Position numbers and translations under genes: made by a program. A model generated the notes under the pieces. It saw only the letters and a program-made list of their open reading frames with translations, did no database searches and was not told the origin of the DNA. From positions 1 through 5,608 of the forward strand of contig JALPXQ010000078.1 of NCBI GenBank assembly GCA_023271515.1: a DNA stretch of 5,608 nt. The letters are read 5' to 3'. This stretch comes from Dehalococcoidia bacterium (GTDB taxonomy: Bacteria > Chloroflexota > Dehalococcoidia > SZUA-161 > SpSt-899). Each line of letters opens with the position of its first letter. The first letter of the stretch is position 1. Of this stretch, positions 1-5,608 are shown one piece after another.

Positions 1-97
1 ATTCAGGATAGATCGGGGGTGAGAACTTTCCGGAATGCAAGAGTCGAAGGCTGAAAGTCAAGCTAAGTGGTCTCAAAAAATAAAAGAGAGGTGAGAT

Positions 98-1729
98 ATG
101 TCGAATGCCAAATTTTCAATGCCTGATCCCGAAAATGAACCTATCCTGTCATATCAGCCCGGAAGCCCGGAACGAAAACAATTGAAGGAGGCGTTGGATA
201 AACTTTCCGGCGAAACGATCGAAATCCCGCTTATAATTGGCGGGCAAGAGGTGAAAACAGGTAATCTGGGTAAATGCGTCATGCCGCACGACCATCAACA
301 CGTCCTGGCAACCTACCACAAAGCCGGCCCGAAAGAGGTTGAAGCAGCAATTGAAGCCTCGCAAGAGGCGTGGAAAAGCTGGTCTACAATGCCTTGGTGG
401 GAACGAGCCAGTATCTTCAAGAAAATGGCCTCCTTGCTTTCCGGCCCCTGGCGGGCAACGTTAGGTGCTGCTACCATGCTGGGCCAGAGCAAGAGCGTAT
501 ACCAGGCGGAGATAGACGCCCCCTGTGAGCTCATAGATTTCTGGAATTTCAACACCAAGTATATGGAAGCTATCTATGAGCAGCAGCCCCTCTCCCCTAA
601 AGGGCAATGGAATCGGGTGGAACAGCGTCCTCTTGAGGGCTTTATCTTTGCGGTAACGCCGTTCAACTTCACTGCCATTGCCGGAAACCTGCCCACCGCA
701 CCGGCTATGATGGGCAACACCGTTGTCTGGAAACCTGCCTCTTCCGCAGTATTCTCAGCTTACTACTTGATGAAACTGTTCCAGGAAGCGGGATTGCCTG
801 ATGGGGTGATCAATTTTATTCCAGGATCCGGACCGGATATAGGTGCCATTGCTCTTAAACACCCTAAATTGGCGGGGGTTCACTTCACCGGAAGCACCGA
901 GGTCTTTCAGGGTATGTGGAAGATTGTGGGGGAGAATATCGCCTCCTATCGCACATATCCGAGAATCGTCGGTGAAACCGGGGGGAAGGATTTCATTTTT
1001 GTCCACCCCTCTGCCGACCCCGATGAAGTCAATACCGCTATGGTCAGAGCCGCTTTCGAGTATCAAGGGCAGAAATGTTCCGCCGCATCAAGGGCATATA
1101 TCCCGGCGTCCATCTGGCCGGCACTTACGGAACTGTTTGTTGAGACCATAAAAACTATCAAGGTCGGCGATGTGCGGGACTTTACCAACTTCGTCAACGC
1201 CGTAATCGACAGGCCTGCGTTTGAGAAGATCGCTGAGTATATCGACTTTGCCAGACATTCATCCGATGCCAAAATCATTGCCGGCGGCGGCAGCGATGAT
1301 TCCAGGGGATATTTCATCGAGCCGACGGTTATTGTCACCACGGATCCTCATTTCAAAACTATGGAGGAGGAGATTTTCGGCCCGGTGATCACCCTTTACA
1401 TGTATGATGACAGCAGATTCGAAGAGACGCTCCGACTGTGTGATTCAACCTCTCCCTACGCTCTCACAGGCGCTATCTTCGCCAGAGACCGCGAAGCCAT
1501 TGACCTTGCATCCAGAACACTTCTTCATGCCGCCGGCAACTTCTATATCAATGACAAGTGCACCGGGTCGGTGGTAGGCCAGCAGCCTTTCGGCGGCAGC
1601 CGCGCATCCGGCACGAATGATAAAGCAGGAAGCATGATCAACCTGCTGAGATGGGTATCGCCGCGCTGTACGAAGGAACTCTTTGTGCCACCAAAGGATT
1701 ATCGTTACCCGTTTATGAAAGAGGCATGA
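98..1729 (+). CDS. pruA: L-glutamate gamma-semialdehyde (1-pyrroline-5-carboxylate) dehydrogenase, ALDH4-like
   Basis: This is an NAD-dependent aldehyde dehydrogenase. It should oxidise glutamate-5-semialdehyde, the open form of P5C, to glutamate in the cytoplasm, the last step of proline (and ornithine/arginine) catabolism. The 543-residue product is monofunctional and close in length to the animal ALDH4A1 enzyme, with no fused proline dehydrogenase domain. Visible ALDH landmarks are TPFNF with Asn190 (oxyanion), WKPAS with Lys212, FTGST at about 263-267 (cofactor site), VGETGGK with Glu293 (general base), GQKCSAASR with Cys327 (nucleophile) and EEIFGPV with Glu425. The C-terminal run NFYINDK, then TGSVVGQQPFGGSRASGTND, at about 481-508 is the diagnostic P5C dehydrogenase signature. 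The start is ATG at 98, preceded by an AGAGGTGAG-type ribosome binding site at 87-95. The proC gene follows 177 bp downstream on the same strand. Family assignment is very secure. The physiological direction (catabolic) is known for the family and inferred here. Confidence 0.96.
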   Translation: MSNAKFSMPDPENEPILSYQPGSPERKQLKEALDKLSGETIEIPLIIGGQEVKTGNLGKCVMPHDHQHVLATYHKAGPKEVEAAIEASQEAWKSWSTMPWWERASIFKKMASLLSGPWRATLGAATMLGQSKSVYQAEIDAPCELIDFWNFNTKYMEAIYEQQPLSPKGQWNRVEQRPLEGFIFAVTPFNFTAIAGNLPTAPAMMGNTVVWKPASSAVFSAYYLMKLFQEAGLPDGVINFIPGSGPDIGAIALKHPKLAGVHFTGSTEVFQGMWKIVGENIASYRTYPRIVGETGGKDFIFVHPSADPDEVNTAMVRAAFEYQGQKCSAASRAYIPASIWPALTELFVETIKTIKVGDVRDFTNFVNAVIDRPAFEKIAEYIDFARHSSDAKIIAGGGSDDSRGYFIEPTVIVTTDPHFKTMEEEIFGPVITLYMYDDSRFEETLRLCDSTSPYALTGAIFARDREAIDLASRTLLHAAGNFYINDKCTGSVVGQQPFGGSRASGTNDKAGSMINLLRWVSPRCTKELFVPPKDYRYPFMKEA

Positions 1730-1823
1730 CCTATCGAAGGGGGACTTGGGTCTTACTTGCAGGGATAGGGCTATCGCTATCTGTTCTGAATCGCTCATCT
1801 CACGGGATGGGGGTCGTGATGCG

Positions 1824-1841
1824 CTTAGAAATCTTAGAAAT
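1824..1841. repeat. Perfect 9-bp tandem duplication upstream of proC
   Basis: CTTAGAAAT occurs twice head to tail in the 177-bp gap between the P5C dehydrogenase and proC genes. The rest of the gap (1730-1906) holds no recognisable gene, no strong hairpin followed by a T-run and no convincing -35/-10 pair. A TATAGT at 1841-1846 could be a weak -10 element for proC, but the matching -35 position (about 1818-1823) is poor. Whether proC is read through from the upstream gene or has its own promoter cannot be decided from the sequence. Confidence 0.6.
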
Positions 1842-1906
1842 ATAGTGCGGATAGTTCAAAGTACCCTTATTGGAAAGGACATTCTTAAGAGAAAGGGAGA
1901 TGAATT

Positions 1907-2710
1907 ATGAAGATCGCTTTTATTGGGGGTGGGAAGATGGCGGAGGCCATGATATCCGGGCTTCTTAGCAAAGGTTCCATCGAACCAAAGTCAATAGCAG
2001 TGAGCGATGTCGATCACGATCGCCTCACGATTCTAGGAGGGCAATATGGAATTGAGTGTGCCGCTGATAATCGCGAAGCTGCCAGAGGGAAAGGCATCGT
2101 GGCTCTCTCCGTGAAGCCACAAGTTCTTACTGAAGTGACCGATGGACTTAGGGGTGAACTTCAACCCGAACAGTTGGTCCTTTCCATCATCGCCGGAGCA
2201 AGAATCAAAACCCTAAGTCAGCAGTTGGAACACGATTCAATAGTTCGGGTTATGCCCAATACCCCAGCCCAGATAGGCGCGGGGATCAGCGTGTGGACTG
2301 CCACCGAGGCAGTAAACCCGAATCAGAAAGAAATGGTCCGAACCATTCTCACCGCGATGGGCAAGGAGTTCTATGTTGCCGATGAGAGGTATATCGATAT
2401 GGCCACCGCGCTGAGCGGAAGCGGGCCAGCCTACGTATTTTTGATTATCGAAGCGCTAACCGATGCCGCGGTGCACATCGGGATGCCCCGTGAAATGGCA
2501 TCGGCGCTTGTTTTGCAAACAATGGTAGGGTCAGTGCGCCTTGCGGAGGTGAGCAACAAACATCCAGCAGAACTTCGCTGCATGGTCACCTCGCCAGGGG
2601 GGACAACCGCCGCAGGCTTATTTCGTCTTGAGGATGGAGGTTTGCGGTCAACCTTGACTCAGGCGGTCACTGCAGCATACCAGAGAGCAAAGGAGTTAGG
2701 CAAGGAGTAG
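1907..2710 (+). CDS. proC: Pyrroline-5-carboxylate reductase
   Basis: This cytoplasmic enzyme catalyses the final step of proline synthesis, the NAD(P)H-dependent reduction of 1-pyrroline-5-carboxylate to L-proline. The 267-residue length is normal for the family. An N-terminal Rossmann fold opens with IAFIGGGKMAEAM (residues 3-15). The motif SVKPQ at 68-72 and VRVMPNTPAQIGAG at 113-126 are characteristic. The C-terminal dimerisation and substrate domain carries LSGSGPAY at 169-176 and the ProC signature MVTSPGGTTAAGL at 226-238, so the protein looks complete. The ATG at 1907 follows an AAGGGAG ribosome binding site at 1893-1899. Its upstream neighbour on the same strand makes glutamate from the same intermediate, so the pair sits at the P5C branch point. 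The partner genes for making P5C from glutamate (proB, proA) are not in the window. The gene ends at 2710, facing the thiolase locus. Confidence 0.97.
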   Translation: MKIAFIGGGKMAEAMISGLLSKGSIEPKSIAVSDVDHDRLTILGGQYGIECAADNREAARGKGIVALSVKPQVLTEVTDGLRGELQPEQLVLSIIAGARIKTLSQQLEHDSIVRVMPNTPAQIGAGISVWTATEAVNPNQKEMVRTILTAMGKEFYVADERYIDMATALSGSGPAYVFLIIEALTDAAVHIGMPREMASALVLQTMVGSVRLAEVSNKHPAELRCMVTSPGGTTAAGLFRLEDGGLRSTLTQAVTAAYQRAKELGKE

Positions 2711-2937
2711 AAATGAATTGTGGATAACTCCAAAGAAAGCAGCTTCAGGCAGCTCGGTTAACAAATCTATGTTTGGCGGCACTGCAAAACCAAAGTTTAG
2801 GCTAATTTTCCACCGGATTTAGCTTCATTAGCTTCAGGGGAAGGTGCTAAATGGGCGCTTTTTGACCTTTTGCAGGAACGCCATGTTTTGTTCGTAATAG
2901 GTAAGTTTTTCCAAAAAAGTTGCCGACCTTCTCCCCC
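2711..2937. other. Low-GC junction segment between convergent blocks; probable rearrangement scar
   Basis: This stretch runs from the proC stop to the point where thiolase homology ends. It is about 42% GC by hand count (2711-2930), against 57-62% in sampled stretches of the thiolase body. Neither strand gives a protein I recognise. On the minus strand the thiolase frame crosses it to a stop at 2797. A second minus-strand frame, 2834-2938, gives 34 residues (including KLTYYEQNMAFLQKVKKRPF) with no start of its own. The segment contains a 9-bp tandem repeat (2819-2836) and one consensus DnaA-box-like 9-mer (2719-2727). I see no terminal inverted repeats, target-site duplication or T-run hairpin, so neither an insertion sequence nor a terminator is called. 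It may be leftover downstream sequence brought next to the thiolase by a deletion. Confidence 0.55.
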
Positions 2938-3810
2938 ATCATTGATTCCTGATGAGTTGCCCGCGGTTACCACACCGTCCTTCTGAAAGGCCGGCGGCAG
3001 CTTGGCCATCTTCTCCAGTGAGGTCTCCATGGGACGCTCGTCGGTGTCAAAGGGGACCGGATCACCCTTCCTTTGCGGGACGGGAACAGGGACAATCTCC
3101 TGTTTGAATATCCCATCCTTGATGGCTGACATGGCACGTTGGTGACTTAGCAAACCTACCTCATCCTGTTCTTGACGGCTGATGCCATATGTGCGGGCGA
3201 TGTTCTCGGCGGTATTACCCATATGATATCCATAGAATATCTCCCACAGCCCGTCGAATACCATCAGGTCAATCAGTTCCCCTCGTGTCGTCAGGTCCAT
3301 CCGATATCCCCAACGAGCCTTGGGAAGTATGTAGGGGGCCTGGCTCATAGACTCCACCCCCCCGGCCACCACGACGTCTGCTCTGCCCAGCATTATGGAT
3401 TCAGCCCCTAGAGTAATAGCCTTCAGCCCCGAGGCACAGACCTTATTCACCGTGAAAGCGGGGGTCTCCTTGGGCAGACCGGCATAGATGGCCGCCTGGC
3501 GAGCGGGATTTTGGCCTTGACCTCCTTGAAGCACATTCCCCATTATAACTTCGTCAACCTGAACCTCGCACAGCGAATCGTCCCAGTCGTAATACTTCTG
3601 TTCTATCTCAGATAAGCCTTCTCCCCTCAGGGCGTCAGGGCCATACTCTAGAGTTTCCGTGCTTGATCTGGGTCTCAGGCCGGCTCGTCTCAGAGCCTCC
3701 TTGATCGCCAGGCTACCTAAATCAATAGCCGGTATGTCCTTCAAGGAGCCCCCGAAAGACCCGATGGCCGTCCGGGCGCCGCTGACGATAACAACTTCAG
3801 TTATAGACAT
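2797..3810 (-). pseudogene. Acetyl-CoA acetyltransferase (thiolase), 3'-truncated with unrelated tail
   Basis: The intact family condenses two acetyl-CoA to acetoacetyl-CoA, or cleaves 3-ketoacyl-CoA in beta-oxidation. Residues 1-291 are clearly thiolase: VSGARTAIGSFGG (9-21), DEVIMGNVLQGGQGQNPARQ (86-105), VNKVCASGLKAI with nucleophile Cys125, VAGGVESMSQAPY (148-160), YHMGNTAEN (195-203) and VTAGNSSGIND (281-291). An extra segment of about 35-40 residues lies near 46-84. Homology stops at Asp291 (about base 2937). The last 45 or so residues (EGRQLFWKN... to GGKLA) resemble no thiolase. Roughly 140 residues are missing, including the GHP histidine and the CIGGG-type second cysteine, and none of the other frames restores them. 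An active enzyme is therefore unlikely. The start is ATG at 3810, 6 bp after the upstream dehydrogenase stop. The alternative to a real truncation is an assembly misjoin. Confidence 0.85.
2819..2836. repeat. Perfect 9-bp tandem duplication in the thiolase tail
   Basis: TTAGCTTCA occurs twice head to tail. On the minus strand it encodes the repeated EAN/EAK in the abnormal C-terminal tail of the thiolase frame. A related AGCTTCAGG recurs at 2741-2749 and 2830-2838. The repeat lies entirely inside the low-GC junction segment and may mark slippage or rearrangement there. It is too short to assign to any known repeat family. Confidence 0.55.
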
Positions 3811-3813
3811 ATC

Positions 3814-3827
3814 GTCCTATCCCTCCT
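3814..3827 (-). promoter_or_regulatory. Thiolase ribosome binding site embedded in the end of the hbd gene
   Basis: Read on the minus strand, AGGAGGG (3821-3827) overlaps the last codons and stop region of the dehydrogenase gene. It sits 10 nt before the thiolase ATG. The dehydrogenase stop at 3817-3819 falls between this site and the start codon. The arrangement suggests translational coupling of the two genes and supports choosing the ATG at 3810 as the thiolase start. Confidence 0.65.
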
Positions 3828-4677
3828 GCCTGTAATCGTAGAACCCCTTGCCTGTCTTGCGTCCCAGCCAACCGGCAGTGACCATCTGCTTCAGCAAGGG
3901 CGGTGGCGCAAACTTGGGATCCTTAAACTCCTCGTACATCGCACAAGCAATGTAGTAAGCCGTATCCAGCCCGATAAAGTCTAGCAGGGTCAGTGGACCC
4001 ATAGGGTGGTTCAATCCGAGCCTTATCCCGGAATCGATGTCCTCTTTGCTGGCAAGACCATTATCGAGAGCTCGTATTGCGTCAAGCAGAAACGGGATGA
4101 GGAGCAAGTTCACGATGAACCCCGGGGTGTCCCTGGCGATAATTATCTCCTTGCCCAGCGACTTGCTGAATTTCGTGACAGTGTCCATCGTTTCTTCACT
4201 GGTGGCGATCGTTCTCACCAGCTCCACCAGTTTCATTACCGGCACCGGATTAAAGAAGTGCATTCCCAATACCTGGCTTGCTCGCTGCGTTGCCGCAGCC
4301 ATTTCGATAATGGACAGGGAAGAGGTGTTGCTGGCCAGGATGGCATGTTTGGGGCAGATTCTATCCAGCTCGGAAAATACCTGTTTCTTTAACTCCATCT
4401 TCTCGGTTGCGGCTTCAATCACCAAGTCGCACCCATTGAAATCGCTGAGCTTAGTTGTCCCTTTCAGCCGGCTCAGAATTCCCTCTTCCTCCTCCTTGGT
4501 CAGCCTGCCCTTCTGGACGCTCCCTGCTAGCTGGGCCTTGATCATCCCCAGACCCTTATTTAGGAGCTCCTCATTGATCTCCGAAACCACCGTTTCGTAG
4601 CCGGACTGGGCACAGACCTGCGCAATGCCCGAGCCCATCAGCCCACACCCTATTACCCCTACCTTCTTGATCTCCAT
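3817..4677 (-). CDS. hbd: 3-hydroxybutyryl-CoA dehydrogenase
   Basis: This is a cytoplasmic NAD(P)-dependent dehydrogenase that interconverts (S)-3-hydroxyacyl-CoA and 3-ketoacyl-CoA. It works either in beta-oxidation or, in reverse, in butyrate-type fermentation. The 286-residue monofunctional size fits the Hbd/FadB2/PaaH group rather than the large FadB/FadJ fusions. The N-terminal Rossmann fold has VIGCGLMGSGIAQ (8-20). Aligning to the short-chain family, the catalytic set is complete: Ser119 in SNTSS, His140 in GMHFFNPVPVMKLVE, Glu152 in the same motif and Asn190 in PGFIVN. The C-terminal dimerisation domain contains GLNHPMGPLTLLDFIGLD (221-238) and ends with GRKTGKGFYDY (272-282), as is typical. 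The ATG at 4677 has a near-perfect AAGGAGGTG ribosome binding site (4680-4688). It lies between the crotonase (66-bp gap) and the thiolase (6-bp gap), consistent with one transcript. Substrate chain length cannot be fixed from sequence. Confidence 0.95.
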   Translation of the reverse strand: MEIKKVGVIGCGLMGSGIAQVCAQSGYETVVSEINEELLNKGLGMIKAQLAGSVQKGRLTKEEEEGILSRLKGTTKLSDFNGCDLVIEAATEKMELKKQVFSELDRICPKHAILASNTSSLSIIEMAAATQRASQVLGMHFFNPVPVMKLVELVRTIATSEETMDTVTKFSKSLGKEIIIARDTPGFIVNLLLIPFLLDAIRALDNGLASKEDIDSGIRLGLNHPMGPLTLLDFIGLDTAYYIACAMYEEFKDPKFAPPPLLKQMVTAGWLGRKTGKGFYDYRQEG

Positions 4678-4709
4678 TACACCTCCTTTTTTTCGAATCT
4701 ATCCTAACC

Positions 4710-4720
4710 TGACATTGTCA
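4710..4720. repeat. 11-bp inverted repeat in the crotonase-hbd gap
   Basis: TGACA-T-TGTCA is a perfect inverted repeat of 5-bp arms around one base, in the 66-bp gap upstream of the 3-hydroxybutyryl-CoA dehydrogenase. It lies about 22 bp above the ribosome binding site. A small operator is possible. The arms are too short for a terminator and no T-run follows on the transcribed strand. A repeat of this size can also arise by chance. Confidence 0.35.
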
Positions 4721-4743
4721 TACTATAACCAATCACCTTCTTA

Positions 4744-5505
4744 TTACTCCCCTTTATACTGGGGCTTCCTTTTCTCCACAAAGGCGCTGATACCCTCTTT
4801 GAAATCCCCGGTAGTCGTTAGGCCGGCGAAGAGGGATTCCTCCAGACGGAGTCCGTCATCCAGGCTCATGTTCATTCCCCTGATCATGGCCTCCTTGGCG
4901 GCCCGTACAGCAATGGGGCCATTTTCACATATCTTGGCGGCCCACTCCTGCGCGGTGCTCATCAGCTCCGCTTGAGCAACCACCTTGTTGATCAAGCCGA
5001 TGCGATATGCTTCCTGGGCATCTATGGGTTTTCCCATAAGCAAGAGCTCGGCTGCCTTACACCAGGGGAGCATCCGGGGCAGCCTTTGTGTACCCCCCCA
5101 GCCGGGTATCAGCCCCAGAGAAACCTCCGGTAAGCCAAAACGAGCATTCTCTGCGGCTATCCTGATATCGCAAGCTAGAACGATCTCCAGTCCACCACCC
5201 AGTGCCAACCCATTGATAGCCGCAATAATTGGCTTCCAGATGTTCAGTCCCCGCATTATTCCCGGTGGGAGCGCAAAAGACTTATCGGCCAACCTGGGGA
5301 GCATCTCCTTGATGTCCGCACCGGCAGAGAATGCCTTTTGTCCCGCTCCGGTGATGATAGCAACCCAAACATCAGGGTCGTCGCGGAAGCTTATCATAGC
5401 ATCGCTGAACTCCTGGTAGACCTCGGGACTAATTGAATTGAATGCCTCGGGACGGTTGAGGGTTATGGTGGCCACGCGACCGCTTTTCTCGTAAATAACC
5501 AGCAT
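4744..5505 (-). CDS. Enoyl-CoA hydratase (crotonase family)
   Basis: The likely role is hydration of crotonyl-CoA or another short-chain trans-2-enoyl-CoA to (S)-3-hydroxyacyl-CoA in the cytoplasm, or the reverse. The 253-residue length is typical of single-domain crotonases. The CoA/oxyanion-hole region is KAFSAGADIKEM (57-68) with Ala61. The second oxyanion element is ALGGGLE (101-107) with Gly104. Both acid/base glutamates of true hydratases appear to be present, as Glu107 in GGGLE and Glu127 in LPEVSLGLIPGWGGTQRL. This favours hydratase over isomerase or dehalogenase relatives. The C-terminal helices, including FVEKRKPQYKGE, are complete. The ATG at 5505 follows AAGGAG (5512-5517) with a 6-nt spacer. 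It is the first gene of the beta-oxidation-like block, followed by the dehydrogenase and thiolase that act next in the pathway. Exact substrate is inferred from context only. Confidence 0.94.
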   Translation of the reverse strand: MLVIYEKSGRVATITLNRPEAFNSISPEVYQEFSDAMISFRDDPDVWVAIITGAGQKAFSAGADIKEMLPRLADKSFALPPGIMRGLNIWKPIIAAINGLALGGGLEIVLACDIRIAAENARFGLPEVSLGLIPGWGGTQRLPRMLPWCKAAELLLMGKPIDAQEAYRIGLINKVVAQAELMSTAQEWAAKICENGPIAVRAAKEAMIRGMNMSLDDGLRLEESLFAGLTTTGDFKEGISAFVEKRKPQYKGE

Positions 5506-5575
5506 TACAAACTCCTTTCCTTTGTTTGATAACTAAAAGAGACTTAGAGGGGCAACTCAGCACCTCCCAACCAGT

Positions 5576-5604
5576 ATTATAGTCATTTGCATAAACCATT
5601 ATAA
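5576..5604 (-). promoter_or_regulatory. Putative promoter of the crotonase-hbd-thiolase operon
   Basis: On the minus strand a perfect -10 hexamer TATAAT (5576-5581) lies 17 bp downstream of TTATAA (5599-5604), which matches the -35 consensus TTGACA at four of six positions. Transcription would start near 5569, leaving a leader of about 60 nt before the crotonase ATG. The spacing and the -10 are good. The -35 is mediocre and the call rests on pattern only. Confidence 0.45.
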
Positions 5605-5607
5605 TGG
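5596..5607. promoter_or_regulatory. 12-bp perfect palindrome overlapping the putative promoter
   Basis: CCATTATAATGG is a perfect palindrome overlapping the -35 region proposed for the crotonase operon. It contains TATAAT on both strands, so it could be an operator for a dimeric regulator, or a -10 element shared with a divergent gene beyond the window edge. A 12-bp palindrome is expected about once by chance in a window of this size, so the functional reading is tentative. Confidence 0.3.
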
Positions 5608-5608
5608 G

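Noticed and set aside
1..54. Possible C-terminal tail of an upstream gene (frame 1, 17 codons then TGA at 52-54)
   Set aside because: The short peptide matches nothing I recognise, such as a proline dehydrogenase end, and an open stretch this short is expected by chance. I see no clear promoter in 1-97 either.
1764..1819. Weak hairpins in the gap before proC (GATAG/CTATC and TCACG/CGTGA)
   Set aside because: Stems are 5 bp, with no T-run and no riboswitch-like architecture that I can recognise.
1651..1845. 64-codon plus-strand frame spanning the end of the P5C dehydrogenase gene and the gap before proC
   Set aside because: Most of it overlaps conserved coding sequence in another frame. There is no convincing ribosome binding site and no recognisable protein.
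2736..2760. Candidate terminator (AGCTGCCTGAAGCTGC followed by TTTCTTT on the minus strand)
   Set aside because: The complementarity is only AGCT with AGCT (4 bp). The sequence is better described as a direct repeat, so no stable stem is supported.
3357..3363. Seven-C homopolymer in the thiolase gene (and another at 5093-5099 in the crotonase gene) as possible phase-variation tracts
   Set aside because: Both encode conserved glycine-rich motifs in the correct frame and the tracts are short. They are better explained by glycine codons.
4037..4600. Long plus-strand open frame (187 codons) opposite the 3-hydroxybutyryl-CoA dehydrogenase gene
   Set aside because: It is antisense to a gene with a full set of family motifs, and its translation is low-complexity serine/leucine-rich with no recognisable domain.
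4985..5419. Plus-strand open frame (144 codons) opposite the crotonase gene
   Set aside because: It is a shadow of the well-supported minus-strand crotonase, with no family features of its own.

Overview
The window holds five protein-coding loci in two blocks that face each other. GC content looks moderate, roughly 50-60% in the genes by hand counts of sample stretches. Every gene except the first has a clear purine-rich Shine-Dalgarno sequence. The gene content is that of an ordinary heterotrophic, probably anaerobic or amino-acid- and fatty-acid-using bacterium. The thiolase carries an extra segment of about 35-40 residues that I loosely associate with environmental anaerobes such as Desulfobacterota or Chloroflexota. 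That placement is a low-confidence impression, not a sequence comparison.

Left block (98-2710, + strand): an ALDH4-type L-glutamate gamma-semialdehyde (P5C) dehydrogenase is followed, after a 177-bp gap, by pyrroline-5-carboxylate reductase (proC). Both enzymes act on pyrroline-5-carboxylate. One oxidises it to glutamate and the other reduces it to proline, so the block is a proline/glutamate/ornithine interconversion node. No proline dehydrogenase or proAB gene lies inside the window.

Middle (2711 to about 2937): a low-GC stretch (about 42% by hand count of 2711-2930) between the convergent blocks, with no recognisable gene. It supplies the abnormal tail of the thiolase reading frame. It is either the scar of a deletion or rearrangement, or an assembly misjoin.

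Right block (2797-5505, - strand, transcribed right to left): enoyl-CoA hydratase/crotonase, then 3-hydroxybutyryl-CoA dehydrogenase, then an acetyl-CoA acetyltransferase. This is the order of three consecutive beta-oxidation (or reverse, butyrate-forming) steps between crotonyl-CoA and acetyl-CoA. A putative promoter with a perfect TATAAT lies upstream of the crotonase. The thiolase keeps its N-terminal nucleophilic cysteine (Cys125). It breaks off after its GNSSGIND motif and lacks the last ~140 residues, including the catalytic histidine and second cysteine, so it is called a probable pseudogene.

I found no RNA gene, CRISPR array, complete mobile element or convincing intrinsic terminator. 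The most notable observation is the decapitated thiolase and its junction. I see no evidence of a new biological system here.
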